Below are positions 24,631 through 33,408 of a DNA stretch of 64,000 nt, piece after piece (position 1 is the first letter of the stretch; every line of letters begins with the position of its first letter). A program made the translations under genes and the position numbers. Origin of the DNA: Sphingomonas sp. (GTDB lineage Bacteria; Pseudomonadota; Alphaproteobacteria; Sphingomonadales; Sphingomonadaceae); contig NZ_JAGHZV010000006.1 in the NCBI RefSeq assembly GCF_017745215.1, positions 1 through 64,000 of the forward strand, written 5' to 3'. The notes under the pieces were generated by a model. The model ran no database searches. It was not told where the DNA came from and saw nothing but the letters and a program-made list of their open reading frames with translations.

Positions 24631-25155
24631 GTGACCGCACTGGTGCCGCTCGCCGACATCGAACCCCAGCTGGTCGAGGCGCTGCTCGACCGTGCGTTCG
24701 GGGCCGATCGACGCACGCGAACGGCCTATCGCATCCGTGCCGGTGCCCGCGCGATCCCCGCGCTGAGCTTCGCGGCGCTCGACGACGACGGCGCGCTGCT
24801 CGGCACGATCCAGTGCTGGCCGGTGTCGCTCGCCTGCGATTCGGGCGCCGAGGTGGCGCTGGTGATGGTCGGCCCGGTCGCGGTCGAGCCGCAATGGCAG
24901 CAGGGCGGGATCGGCAAGGCGCTGATGGTCCGCATGATCGAGGCCGCCGACGCCGCGGGCGTCGAGGGCAGCGACGCGCTGATGCTGATCGGCGACCCCG
25001 AATATTATGCGCGATTCTTCGGCTTCTCGGCCGAGCGCACCGGCGGTTGGCGCCTGCCCGGGCCCTATGAGGCGCGACGCCTGCTCGCGCGCGGCGCCGG
25101 CGTGCCCGACTGCGAGGGCCTGGTCGGTCCGCGCGAGTTGAAGGCGGCGGCATAG
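24631..25155 (+). CDS. GNAT-family N-acetyltransferase
   Basis: A 174-residue acetyl-CoA-dependent acetyltransferase. It starts at a GTG (24631) with a purine-rich GAGGACAAGGAC upstream. The acetyl-CoA-binding segment is VAVEPQWQQGGIGKALMVRMIEAA (Q-x-x-G-x-G/A motif as QQGGIG) near residue 87-100, followed by the LIGDPEYYARFFGFS segment typical of the YhbS-like branch. Substrate unknown. It is 17 bases before the DUF1285 gene and starts a four-gene rightward operon. Confidence 0.9.
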   Translation: MTALVPLADIEPQLVEALLDRAFGADRRTRTAYRIRAGARAIPALSFAALDDDGALLGTIQCWPVSLACDSGAEVALVMVGPVAVEPQWQQGGIGKALMVRMIEAADAAGVEGSDALMLIGDPEYYARFFGFSAERTGGWRLPGPYEARRLLARGAGVPDCEGLVGPRELKAAA

Positions 25156-25172
25156 GCGCCTAACCAACCGGA

Positions 25173-25733
25173 ATGCCTACGCCCCCCGATTTCGCGTCGT
25201 TGAGTCTCGCCGAGATCGCGCGGCTGGCGCAGGCGCACAAGCTGCCGCCGGTCGAGAGCTGGAACCCCGAGCATTGCGGGGACAGCGAGATGCGGATCGC
25301 GCGCGACGGGACCTGGTTCCACCAGGGCTCGCCGATCGGGCGCGCGGCGATGGTCGAGCTGTTCTCGACAATCCTGCGGCGCGAAGCGGACGGTAGCTAT
25401 GTGCTTGTCACGCCGGTGGAAAAGCTGAGCATCGACGTCGAGGACGCTGCGTTCCAGGCGGTCGAGATGAAGGCCGAGGGAACAGGCGAAGCGATGCGGC
25501 TCGCCTTCAGGCTCAGCACCGGCGACCTGGTCACCGCCGGCCCCGCGCATGCGCTGCGCTTCGCGGCGACCGAGGAGGGGCCGCGGCCCTATCTCCACGT
25601 CCGCGGCGGGATGGAAGCGCTGGTCGCGCGCACCGTCTATTACGAGCTCGCCCAGATCGCGCTGGCGAACGGCAGCGAGCCCGCCGGCGTGTGGAGCGAG
25701 GGGCAGTTCTTCCCCCTGGAGCCGGCAGAATGA
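25173..25733 (+). CDS. DUF1285 protein
   Basis: A 186-residue cytoplasmic protein of the DUF1285 family, function unknown. Family segments are DSEMRIARDGTWFHQGSPIGR around residue 37, LVTPVEKLSIDVEDAAF near 78 and VRGGMEALVARTVYYEL near 143. The gene overlaps the Nudix gene by four bases (ATGA), so it is translationally coupled to it. The order DUF1285, CoA pyrophosphatase, CCA-adding enzyme recurs in alphaproteobacteria as far as I know, suggesting a link to RNA or nucleotide metabolism that is only inferred. Confidence 0.9.
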   Translation: MPTPPDFASLSLAEIARLAQAHKLPPVESWNPEHCGDSEMRIARDGTWFHQGSPIGRAAMVELFSTILRREADGSYVLVTPVEKLSIDVEDAAFQAVEMKAEGTGEAMRLAFRLSTGDLVTAGPAHALRFAATEEGPRPYLHVRGGMEALVARTVYYELAQIALANGSEPAGVWSEGQFFPLEPAE

Positions 25734-26317
25734 CGCTCGCCGAGCGGCTGCGCGCCGCGCTCGATGCTGCGGAAATGCGGGGGCCGCTGCCGCTGGCAGG
25801 CGACCATTTCGACTTCGACCCGACGCAGCCGGGCCGGGCCGCGGCGGTGCTCGTCGCGGTAACCGATCGCGCCGAGCCCGGCGTGATCCTCACCCAGCGC
25901 ACCGAATCGTTGCGCCAGCATTCGGGACAGGTCGCCTTCCCCGGCGGACGCGTCGACCCGGAGGACGACAGCGCCATCGCCGCCGCGCTTCGCGAAGCGC
26001 ATGAGGAGATCGGCCTGCCGCCCGCCGAAGTCGAGGTGGTCGGCACGACCAGCCACTACCGCACCGTCACCGGTTACGACGTGACGCCGGTGATCGGCGT
26101 GGTGCGCCCAGGCCTGCCGCTGGTCGCGGCCGAAGCCGAAGTCGCCGCGGTGTTCGAGGTCCCCCTCGCCTTCCTCGTCGACCCGGCGAACCAGCGCGAG
26201 GTTCGCGCACATTATCAGGGACGTGAGCGGCGCTATTATGAGATCAACTGGCACGACCGACGGATCTGGGGCGCGACCGCGGCGATGATCGTCAATCTGG
26301 CGCACGTGCTCGCATGA
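25730..26317 (+). CDS. Nudix hydrolase, CoA pyrophosphatase type
   Basis: A Nudix enzyme predicted to cleave coenzyme A (and oxidised CoA) to 3',5'-ADP and phosphopantetheine. The 195-residue protein begins MTLAERLRAALDAAEM at the ATGA overlap with the preceding stop. The Nudix box reads GGRVDPEDDSAIAAALREAHEEIGL in pieces (GGRVDPED, AALREAHEEIGL), and the CoA-specific signature just before it is LTQRTESLRQHSGQVAFPGG. Both together support the CoA-pyrophosphatase assignment over other Nudix types. The stop overlaps the next start by four bases. Confidence 0.93.
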   Translation: MTLAERLRAALDAAEMRGPLPLAGDHFDFDPTQPGRAAAVLVAVTDRAEPGVILTQRTESLRQHSGQVAFPGGRVDPEDDSAIAAALREAHEEIGLPPAEVEVVGTTSHYRTVTGYDVTPVIGVVRPGLPLVAAEAEVAAVFEVPLAFLVDPANQREVRAHYQGRERRYYEINWHDRRIWGATAAMIVNLAHVLA

Positions 26318-27495
26318 CCGCAGTCACCCTGCCCCCCGCCGAATGGCGCGAGCGCGAAGGGCTCGACCGGCTGGCCGAGGTGCTCGGTGCCAGCGAAGGC
26401 ACGTCGCGCTTCGTCGGCGGCGCGGTGCGCGACACACTGCTCGGGATCGGCGTGGCCGACATCGACCTGGCGACGCGGCACAGCCCCGAGACGGTGATGG
26501 CGCTGCTCAAGGCCGCCGAGATCCGCGCGGTGCCGACCGGCCTCGCGCACGGCACGGTGACCGCGGTTCTCCCCGGCGGGCCGGTGGAAGTGACGACGCT
26601 GCGCCGCGACGTCTCGACCGACGGGCGCCACGCGACGGTCGCCTTCACCGAGGATTGGCGCGAGGATGCGGCACGGCGCGACTTCACGATCAACGCGCTC
26701 TACGCCGATCCCATTTCGGGACAGGTCTACGACTATTTCGGAGGGCTCGACGACCTGGGGAAGCGCCACGTCCGCTTCATCGGCGATCCGCTGCAGCGAA
26801 TCGCCGAGGATCACCTCCGCATCCTACGCTTCTTCCGTTTCCTCGCGCGTTTCGGCGATTCGCCCGATCTCGAGGGCCTTGCGGCGTGCGCGGCGCGGGC
26901 GAACGACCTGATGGCGCTGAGCCGCGAGCGCATTGCGGACGAGCTGCTCAAGCTGCTGGTGGCGAAGGATGCGGTGCGCGTGGTGGGGCTGATGATCGCC
27001 CAGGGCATCTTGGTGCCGGTGCTGCCCGAGATCGACAGCGCCGAGCGGCTGGAGCGGCTCGCCGCGCGCGAGGCCGAGGCGGAGGTCGCGCCCAATGCGA
27101 TCCGCCGGCTCGCGGCGCTGCTTCCGGCCGATCCCGCGGTGAGCGAAAGCGTCGCGGCGCGGCTGAAGTTCTCGAACGCGCAGCGCCGGCGGCTGGCCTC
27201 GGCGGCATTGCCCGCGGAGGGCGGCGTCCAGGCGCTGGCCTATCGCACCGGGCTCGACGGCGCGGTCGACCGGCTGCTGCTCTCGGACCGTCCGCTCGGC
27301 GACTTGGCACCCATCCGCGGCTGGAACGTCCCCGCCTTCCCGCTGAGCGGCGGCGCGATCGTCTCGCGCGGGGTTCGCGCGGGGCCCGAAGTGGCGCGGC
27401 TGCTCCGGCGGGTTGAGGATCAGTGGGTGGCGGAGGGCTTTCCCGACAAGGCCCGGGCCGAGGCGATCGCGGACGAGCTTACGGCGGCGGGCTGA
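26314..27495 (+). CDS. cca: CCA tRNA nucleotidyltransferase / poly(A) polymerase family
   Basis: A class II nucleotidyltransferase that adds or repairs the CCA end of tRNAs. The 393-residue protein starts MTAVTLPPAEWREREGL at the ATGA overlap with the Nudix gene. The active-site motif is RFVGGAVRDTLLG followed by DIDLATR (the two carboxylates), then RRDFTINALYAD and the nucleotide-selecting region EDHLRILRFFRFLARFG. A poly(A) polymerase role cannot be excluded by sequence alone, but the motif set and short length fit the CCA enzyme. It ends the operon and is followed by a palindromic repeat. Confidence 0.93.
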   Translation: MTAVTLPPAEWREREGLDRLAEVLGASEGTSRFVGGAVRDTLLGIGVADIDLATRHSPETVMALLKAAEIRAVPTGLAHGTVTAVLPGGPVEVTTLRRDVSTDGRHATVAFTEDWREDAARRDFTINALYADPISGQVYDYFGGLDDLGKRHVRFIGDPLQRIAEDHLRILRFFRFLARFGDSPDLEGLAACAARANDLMALSRERIADELLKLLVAKDAVRVVGLMIAQGILVPVLPEIDSAERLERLAAREAEAEVAPNAIRRLAALLPADPAVSESVAARLKFSNAQRRRLASAALPAEGGVQALAYRTGLDGAVDRLLLSDRPLGDLAPIRGWNVPAFPLSGGAIVSRGVRAGPEVARLLRRVEDQWVAEGFPDKARAEAIADELTAAG

Positions 27496-27517
27496 CCTAC
27501 TCGTTACTCCCCCACAG

Positions 27518-27600
27518 CGTCATCCCGGCGAAAGCCCGGGACCCAGGGCCACGAGCGGCGCCCCCTGTAACCCTGGGTCCCGGCTTTCGCCGGGATGACG
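27518..27600. repeat. Palindromic intergenic repeat, full copy 4 (83 bp)
   Basis: Same element as at 10046, with one extra C in the left arm (AAAGCCCGGGACC), which makes it 83 rather than 82 bases. It lies 22 bases after the cca stop and 38 bases from the convergent GGDEF-EAL stop. Confidence 0.9.
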
Positions 27601-27638
27601 GTTGGGGTTGGTGACGGTTAGCCTTTGAACCCAAACAT

Positions 27639-29354
27639 TCAAACGTAAGGCTCGGAAATCAGCCGGTACGCTTCCATATCCTCGAGCGCGCGCGAGTAGA
27701 GGAAGCCCTGGCCGAAGCTGCAGCCCAGCGCCGCCAGCGTCTGGGCGAGCTCGTTGGTCTCGATGCCCTCGGCGGTGGTCTGCATGCCCAGCGCCTGCGC
27801 CAGGCTGAGGATCGCGCGGACGATCGCGATCTTGTCGCGGTCCGCGAGCATCCCCGAGACGAAGCTGCGGTCGATCTTGAGCAAGTCGATCGGCAGCTTC
27901 TGGAGGTATGCGAGGTTCGAATAGCCGGTGCCGAAATCGTCCATCGCCAGCGTGGTGCCGAGGCCCTTCAGCGCCTGCATCGTCTGGGCGATGCGATCGG
28001 GATCCGAGACGATCGCGCTCTCGGTGAGCTCCAGCGTCAGCCGGCGGCCCGCGACGCCGTGGCGTTCGAGCGCCGACTGGACCATCGGCGCGATCTGGTC
28101 GCGCTGGAGCTGGATCGCCGAGAGGTTGACCGCGACCTTGACGCCGCAATCGCCGCCCCAGCGCTTGTCCCACTCCGCGATCGTTCGCGCCGCCTCGTCC
28201 ATCGCCCAGCGGCCGAGCGGGACGATCAGCCCCGATTCCTCGGCGACGGGAATGAACTGGTCGGGCGAGAGCTTGATCCCCTCCTCGTTGGTCCAGCGCG
28301 CGAGCGCTTCGAACGAGACGATTCGGCCGTTCGAAAGGTCGCAGATCGGCTGGTAGCTGAGCGTCAGCGCGCCGGTCTCGATCGCGCGGCGCAGCTCGGT
28401 CTCCATGCCGAACTGCTCGCGCGCGATGTGGAAGGCGCGGGTGTGATAGACTTCGACGCGGCCACTCTTCTTGGCGCGCTTGACCGCGAACTGGGCGTTG
28501 CGGACCAGCTCCTCGGCCTCGCCGTCATTGTCGGCGCCCATCGCGATGCCGATCGAGGCGTCGACGCGGATTTCGAAGTCCGAGAGGCGGAAGGGGTTGA
28601 GCAGCGCGGTGGCGATGCGCTTGGCGACGTGGAGCGCGTCGGTCGGGCCGTCGTCGAGCGTGAGCAGCACGCCGAACTCGTCGCCGTTCATCCGCGCGAG
28701 CACGTCGCGGCCGCGCAGCGCGCCCTTCAGGCGGCGCGCGACCGAGATCAGCAGTTCGTCGCCCGCGAGGCCGCCGAGGCAGGCATTGACGCGGCTGAAC
28801 CGGTCGAGGTTGATCACCATCACCGCATAGCGCTCGCGGTTCTCCGGCGTGACCGCAGCCTCGACCTCGTCGCTGAAGCCGGCGCGGTTGGGCAGCCCGG
28901 TCAGGCTGTCGGTCGCCATCTCGCGGCGCAGGCTGTGCTCGGTGCGCAGCTCCGCGGTCTGGTCGACCAGCGTGATCATGCAGCGCATCGCCTGGCCGCG
29001 TGCGGCGCGGCGCGCGAACATCACGCGGAAATAGCGGCAGTCGACTTCCTCGCCGAACTGCCAGGCGATCTCGCTCTGCAGCTCGTTCGATTCGAGGAAG
29101 CGGCGGATGCGCGGGCCGAGCAGGCGGATCACCGGCGAATCGACCGGGGTCGAGCCCAGCCCGGCGTAGCGGAAGGGGCGATTGACCGCGTCGAAGAGGA
29201 AGTCGCGGCCGCGCATCTCGACGATCACGGCGGGCACCGGCAGCAGCTCGAGCAGCTGCGCCGCGGCGCCTCCCGCGAGCGCGAGATTGTCCTGCCCCGA
29301 GGAGTCCTCGGGTTCCACAGGCTGGGCACCGGAGTGGCTGCGTTTGAGCACCAT
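27639..29354 (-). CDS. PAS-GGDEF-EAL cyclic-di-GMP signalling protein
   Basis: A bifunctional-type c-di-GMP protein of 571 residues from MVLKRSHSGAQPVEPED; upstream in-frame extension overlaps the parC end and is not used. A PAS-like sensor (residues about 40-150) precedes a GGDEF domain whose signature reads RMNGDEFGV (first Gly replaced by Asn) with an intact inhibitory site RGRD five residues before it. The EAL domain keeps its catalytic set: SFEALARW, VNLSAIQL, LELTES, DDFGTGYS, LKIDRSF, TAEGIET and FGQGFLYSR. Net phosphodiesterase activity is therefore likely and cyclase activity doubtful. No membrane helix is seen, so it is cytosolic. Confidence 0.93.
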   Translation of the reverse strand: MVLKRSHSGAQPVEPEDSSGQDNLALAGGAAAQLLELLPVPAVIVEMRGRDFLFDAVNRPFRYAGLGSTPVDSPVIRLLGPRIRRFLESNELQSEIAWQFGEEVDCRYFRVMFARRAARGQAMRCMITLVDQTAELRTEHSLRREMATDSLTGLPNRAGFSDEVEAAVTPENRERYAVMVINLDRFSRVNACLGGLAGDELLISVARRLKGALRGRDVLARMNGDEFGVLLTLDDGPTDALHVAKRIATALLNPFRLSDFEIRVDASIGIAMGADNDGEAEELVRNAQFAVKRAKKSGRVEVYHTRAFHIAREQFGMETELRRAIETGALTLSYQPICDLSNGRIVSFEALARWTNEEGIKLSPDQFIPVAEESGLIVPLGRWAMDEAARTIAEWDKRWGGDCGVKVAVNLSAIQLQRDQIAPMVQSALERHGVAGRRLTLELTESAIVSDPDRIAQTMQALKGLGTTLAMDDFGTGYSNLAYLQKLPIDLLKIDRSFVSGMLADRDKIAIVRAILSLAQALGMQTTAEGIETNELAQTLAALGCSFGQGFLYSRALEDMEAYRLISEPYV

Positions 29355-29379
29355 CGCCCGCTCGGGATAGCGGGGGTTC

Positions 29380-29395
29380 GTTAAAGCCCGATAAA
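29380..29395 (-). promoter_or_regulatory. CtrA-type site upstream of the GGDEF-EAL gene
   Basis: On the minus strand TTTA-N7-TTAAC, one mismatch from the CtrA consensus TTAA-N7-TTAAC, located 26-41 bases upstream of the start codon at 29354. Two similar sites occur at 33367 and 46371. CtrA binding is inferred from pattern only. Confidence 0.35.
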
Positions 29396-29451
29396 TGCTA
29401 AGAAAAGCACGGGCCCGAAACGATTCGGAAATGGCATGATCAGCGAGGCTG

Positions 29452-31707
29452 TCAGCGGAACCGATTGTTCCGCGGGAAGCCGTTCGGCGGCAGCCTTCCG
29501 GCGGCACCGCGCGCCGCCCGCCAGGGCGAGAGATCGCTCTCGGTACGCACCCGCCCCTCGCTGCCGCCCATCGCCCAGCTGAGCCCATCGGCGAACTTGA
29601 AGGTGATCGCATCCGAGAGGCCGCCGTCGCGGAAGCGCTGGAGCTGGACGCCCTGGCCGCGGCTCATCTCGGCGAGTTCGGAGAGCGGGAAGACGAGCAG
29701 CTTGCGGTTGTCGCCGATCGCCGCGACATAATCGTCGTCGGGCTTCACCGGGCGGACCAGCGCGAGCGAGGCGCCGGGGCGCGGCGTCACCACCTGCTTG
29801 CCCTTGCGCGTCTCGGCGATGACTTCCTCGGTGCGCACGATGAAGCCGCGCCCGTCGGTCGCGGCGACGAGCAGCTTCTCGGCACTGCTCGCGGGCCACA
29901 GCCCGACGATCGCGCGCTCGCCTTCGAGGTCGACCATCAGCCGCACCGGCTCGCCGAAGCCGCGCCCGCCGGGGAGCTTGTCCGCCGCGAGCGTGTAGAA
30001 ACGACCATTGTCGGCGGCGAGCAGCAGCTTGTCGGTGGTCTGCGCCGGGAAGGCGAGATAGCCCTCGTCGCCTTCCTTGAACTTGAGGTCGGCGATCTGC
30101 GGCGCCTCGAGATGCCCCTTCATCGCGCGGATCCAGCCGCGCTTCGAGAGGATCACGGTGATCGGCTCGCGCTCGATCATCGCCTCGAGCGGGATCTCGC
30201 GCGCCGGCGCGGCTTCCTGGACGAGCGTGCGGCGCTTGCCGAGCGGAGTCTCGGGGCCGTAGCGATCGCGCAGCTTGCCGAGGTCGCGCTTCATCCGGGT
30301 GCGCTGGCGCGCGTCCGAGGAGAGCAGCAGCTCGAGCTCGGCCTTCTCCTTCTCCAGTCCCGTCTGCTCGCGCTTGAGCTCCATCTCCTCGAGCTTGCGC
30401 AGGCTGCGCAGCCGCATGTTGAGGATCGCCTCGGCCTGGCGGTCGGAAAGCTCGAACTCGGCCATCATGATCGGCTTGGGCTCGTCCTCGGTGCGGATGA
30501 TCTCGATCACCCGGTCGAGGTTGAGGAACGCGACGATATAGCCCGCGACCAGCTCGAGCCGGTCGGCGATCTTGGCGAGGCGATGCTCGGATTTGCGCCG
30601 CAGCACGACGAACTGGTGCTCGACCCAGGCAGCGAGCGCTTCGCCCAGCCCCATCACCCGCGGCGTGCGGTTGGCATCGAGCACGTTGAGGTTCAGCGAC
30701 ACGCGCGTCTCGAGGTCCGAAAGGCGGAACAGGCTGTCCATCAGCGTCTGCGGATCGACGGTTCGCGCACGCGGCTCGAGCACGATGCGGATGTCCTCGG
30801 CGCTCTCGTCGCGGACGTCGGCGAGGATCGGCAGCTTCTTGTCGTTGATCAGCGCCGCAATCGCTTCGATCAGCTTGCCCTTCTGCACGCCGTACGGAAT
30901 CTCGGTGACCACCGCGACCCAGGTGCCGCGGCCCTGGTCCTCCTGGTGCCATTTCGAGCGGACGCGGAAGCCGCCGCGGCCGGTGGCATAGGCCTCGGCG
31001 ATCGCCGCGGGGCTGTCGACGACCAGGCCGCCGGTCGGAAAGTCCGGGCCCTTCACATGCTCGAGCACGTTCGCCTCGGGGTTGTCGATCAGCGCGACCG
31101 CGGCGTCGATCAGCTCGGCGGCATTGTGCGGCGGAATGCTCGTCGCCATGCCCACCGCGATGCCCGCGGCGCCGTTGGCGAGCAGGTTCGGGAACAGGCC
31201 GGGGAAGAGCTCGGGCTCCTCGTCCTCGCCATTGTAGGTCGGGCGAAAATCGACGGCGTTCTCGTCGAGCCCGTCCATCAGGTCGATCGCGACCTGGGTC
31301 AGCCGCGCCTCGGTGTAGCGATAGGCGGCGGCGTTATCGCCGTCGATGTTGCCGAAATTGCCCTGGCCGTCGACCAGCGGGTAGCGCAGCGAGAAGGTCT
31401 GGGCGAGGCGGACCATCGCGTCATAGACCGACGCGTCGCCATGCGGATGGTATTTGCCGATCACGTCGCCGACGACGCGGGCGCATTTCTTGTAGCCCTG
31501 CGCCGGATCGAGCCGCAGCAGCCGCATCGCCCAGAGCAGGCGGCGGTGGACCGGCTTCAGCCCGTCGCGGACATCGGGGAGCGAGCGCGCCGTGATCGTC
31601 GACAACGCATAGACGAGGTAGCGTTCGGAGAGCGCGCTGTCGAAGGGGACGTCTGAAGCGTCGGGCGTCGGTTCGGGAGCTGCGATCGTGTCGTTGTCAA
31701 CGGCCAT
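29452..31707 (-). CDS. parC: DNA topoisomerase IV subunit A
   Basis: Subunit A of the type II topoisomerase that decatenates daughter chromosomes. The 751-residue protein starts [17 protein letters not shown]. The breakage-reunion domain shows [39 protein letters not shown] and the catalytic tyrosine in [13 protein letters not shown]. The [19 protein letters not shown] segment and a short C-terminal beta-pinwheel without a GyrA box fit ParC rather than GyrA. The quinolone-target Ser (Ser80 in E. coli) is Ala here, and Glu84 is Asp. It lies 97 bases upstream of the GGDEF-EAL start on the same strand. Confidence 0.95.
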   Translation of the reverse strand: MAVDNDTIAAPEPTPDASDVPFDSALSERYLVYALSTITARSLPDVRDGLKPVHRRLLWAMRLLRLDPAQGYKKCARVVGDVIGKYHPHGDASVYDAMVRLAQTFSLRYPLVDGQGNFGNIDGDNAAAYRYTEARLTQVAIDLMDGLDENAVDFRPTYNGEDEEPELFPGLFPNLLANGAAGIAVGMATSIPPHNAAELIDAAVALIDNPEANVLEHVKGPDFPTGGLVVDSPAAIAEAYATGRGGFRVRSKWHQEDQGRGTWVAVVTEIPYGVQKGKLIEAIAALINDKKLPILADVRDESAEDIRIVLEPRARTVDPQTLMDSLFRLSDLETRVSLNLNVLDANRTPRVMGLGEALAAWVEHQFVVLRRKSEHRLAKIADRLELVAGYIVAFLNLDRVIEIIRTEDEPKPIMMAEFELSDRQAEAILNMRLRSLRKLEEMELKREQTGLEKEKAELELLLSSDARQRTRMKRDLGKLRDRYGPETPLGKRRTLVQEAAPAREIPLEAMIEREPITVILSKRGWIRAMKGHLEAPQIADLKFKEGDEGYLAFPAQTTDKLLLAADNGRFYTLAADKLPGGRGFGEPVRLMVDLEGERAIVGLWPASSAEKLLVAATDGRGFIVRTEEVIAETRKGKQVVTPRPGASLALVRPVKPDDDYVAAIGDNRKLLVFPLSELAEMSRGQGVQLQRFRDGGLSDAITFKFADGLSWAMGGSEGRVRTESDLSPWRAARGAAGRLPPNGFPRNNRFR

Positions 31708-31761
31708 TCCGACCGCCCTAGCAGCGCCCGCGCGCTCTTGCGAGCCGCGCAGGCCCTGCCC

Positions 31762-32742
31762 TCACGCTTTTTCCACAGCTTTCCGCCCCAGGGACTTCCG
31801 ACGGGGCGTGCCCGGGTGCGGCGCCTGGTCGGGCGGGAGCAGCGCCCCCCAGGGGTCGTCGCCGAGCCAGGCCTGGACCTCGGGACCGATCCATTCGCGG
31901 AACGCACGGATCTTGGCGAGGCCGCGCTTCGCCTCGGGATAGACGAGGTGCATCGTGCCGCGCGGATAGTCGATGAACTCGTCGACCGCGGGGACGAGCT
32001 GGCCCGAAGCGATCTGCGCTTCCCACATCAGCGGGCAGAGCGCGGCGACGCCGTGACCCGCGAGCGCGGCGCTGCCGTCGAGGATCTGCGAATCGAAGCG
32101 CACGCCGGGCGGCGGCACGCCGTCGGGGTCCTCGGGCTTGAACCAGAGCCGCCACCAGATGTCGCCGGGCGTGAGCCGCGGCATCCGGAGCAGATCGTCG
32201 ACGCTGCGAACCGGCGGATATTTGGCGAGGAAGGCGGGGCTGGCGAAGGGCATCACCGGCGTGCGCATCAGGAAGTGGCAGACCATGCCCGGCTGCCTGT
32301 CCTCGAAGCCGCGCAGCGCGACGTCGGCCTCGCCTGCCGCCAGGTCGATCACATCGTCGCTGACGTGGAGCCGCACCGCGAGCCCCGGCCGCTCGAGCTG
32401 GAAGCCGCCGAGCCGCCCGGCGAGCCAGTTGGTCGCGAGCGTGCGCGGCGCGGTGATCGTCAGCACATGCTCGCTCTCGGCGCGCACGGCACTGAACGCC
32501 TCGCCGAGCGAATCGAAGGCACTGGTGACCTGCGGTGCGATCCGCCGGCCGTGCTCGGTCAGGACGATGCCCCGCCCGCTGCGCGTGAACAAGGGCGCGC
32601 CGAGCCGCTCCTCGAGCACTTTCATCTGATAGCTCACCGCGGCCTGGGTCATCCCCAGCTCTTCGGCCGCGCGCGTGAAATTGCCGTGGCGCGCAGCCGC
32701 CTCAAACACGCGGACGGCAGACAGGGGCGGCAGGCGTCGCAT
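31762..32742 (-). CDS. LysR-family transcriptional regulator (GcvA-like)
   Basis: A LysR-type regulator of 326 residues. The helix-turn-helix is near residues 17-40 (GNFTRAAEELGMTQAAVSYQMKVLEERLG), of the GcvA/AmpR branch that begins RRLPPLSAVRVFEAAARHG. The rest is the inducer-binding domain. ATG at 32742 is chosen; a TTG two codons upstream (32748) is possible. No clear ribosome site is visible for either. It is divergent from the UrcA gene across a 116-base gap that contains a perfect dyad at 32752, where LysR proteins usually bind. Target and inducer unknown. Confidence 0.9.
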   Translation of the reverse strand: MRRLPPLSAVRVFEAAARHGNFTRAAEELGMTQAAVSYQMKVLEERLGAPLFTRSGRGIVLTEHGRRIAPQVTSAFDSLGEAFSAVRAESEHVLTITAPRTLATNWLAGRLGGFQLERPGLAVRLHVSDDVIDLAAGEADVALRGFEDRQPGMVCHFLMRTPVMPFASPAFLAKYPPVRSVDDLLRMPRLTPGDIWWRLWFKPEDPDGVPPPGVRFDSQILDGSAALAGHGVAALCPLMWEAQIASGQLVPAVDEFIDYPRGTMHLVYPEAKRGLAKIRAFREWIGPEVQAWLGDDPWGALLPPDQAPHPGTPRRKSLGRKAVEKA

Positions 32743-32751
32743 GCGCAATTC

Positions 32752-32766
32752 ATAAGCACAGCTTAT
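32752..32766. promoter_or_regulatory. Perfect dyad between the LysR gene and UrcA gene
   Basis: ATAAGC-ACA-GCTTAT, perfect 6-bp arms around 3 bases, ten bases upstream of the LysR start. The position and the T-N11-A form match the binding sites of LysR regulators, which usually repress their own gene and act on the divergent one. Confidence 0.55.
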
Positions 32767-32858
32767 TCGTTACGTCCAACGATTTGTTGGCCTGAATCGC
32801 TGCCCGGCGGCAGAAGAGCGCTATCGCCGACCCCCCGGCCCCAACAGAGGAAAGACCC

Positions 32859-33194
32859 ATGAACCGCACCGCTGCTGTCACCGCGGCCCTGTTCGCCGCG
32901 CTGTTCGTTGCTCCGATCGTCGCCCCCGTTCCTGCCCTCGCGGCCGAGGACGGCAAGCGCGTCCATGTTACCTATGCCGATCTCGATCTCTCGACGCCGC
33001 AGGGCGTGGGCCAGCTCGACCGGCGCCTCGCCAAGGCCGTCAATTCGGCCTGCGAAGCGACGCCGAGCCGCGCGCTCTCGCAGGCGCTGGCGCTCCGCCA
33101 CTGCCGCGACACCGCGCTCGCCTCGGTCGCCGAGCAGCGCGTCCATGCCATCGCCTCGCACCGCAGCGAGATCCAGGTCGCCGGCGGGCGCTGA
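32859..33194 (+). CDS. UrcA family exported protein
   Basis: A 111-residue periplasmic protein of the UrcA family, common in sphingomonads and caulobacters and of unknown function. The signal peptide spans MNRTAAVTAALFAALFVAPIV to PALAA, and the mature part has the family pattern VHVTYADLDLSTPQGVGQLDRRL, with two cysteines (NSACEA and RHCRD) that probably form a disulfide. It is divergent from the LysR regulator, which is its likely controller, and followed by a strong hairpin terminator. Confidence 0.9.
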   Translation: MNRTAAVTAALFAALFVAPIVAPVPALAAEDGKRVHVTYADLDLSTPQGVGQLDRRLAKAVNSACEATPSRALSQALALRHCRDTALASVAEQRVHAIASHRSEIQVAGGR

Positions 33195-33220
33195 CTTTCC
33201 CTGACTCCCGCCAGTGATCC

Positions 33221-33256
33221 GAGGCGGGCGGCGCTGCGGGGCGCCGTCCGCCTCTT
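33221..33256 (+). terminator. Terminator of the UrcA gene
   Basis: The left arm 33221-33234 pairs with 33241-33254 (14 pairs including one G-T) over a 6-base loop, followed by only TT at 33255-33256. It is a strong GC hairpin 26 bases after the stop; the short T-run makes it an imperfect intrinsic terminator. Confidence 0.75.
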
Positions 33257-33366
33257 CGCATGCGCATTCCACAAGCCTTGCTCATGAATGTCCGCGACGC
33301 CGTTGCGCGTGCGCCGCACTCGTTCCCGAAACGGAACATCGCCTGGTCGGCGGAGTTGGGCCTTGG

Positions 33367-33383
33367 TTAATTCTCGGCTAAAC
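33367..33383 (+). promoter_or_regulatory. CtrA-type site upstream of the first DUF4349-like gene
   Basis: TTAA-N7-CTAAAC at 33367-33383; read on the other strand this is TTAG-N7-TTAAC, one mismatch from the CtrA consensus. It is 25-40 bases upstream of the start codon at 33409, where a promoter would lie. Inference from pattern. Confidence 0.35.
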
Positions 33384-33408
33384 ACGGCACCCGACCAGGG
33401 AGAATTCG

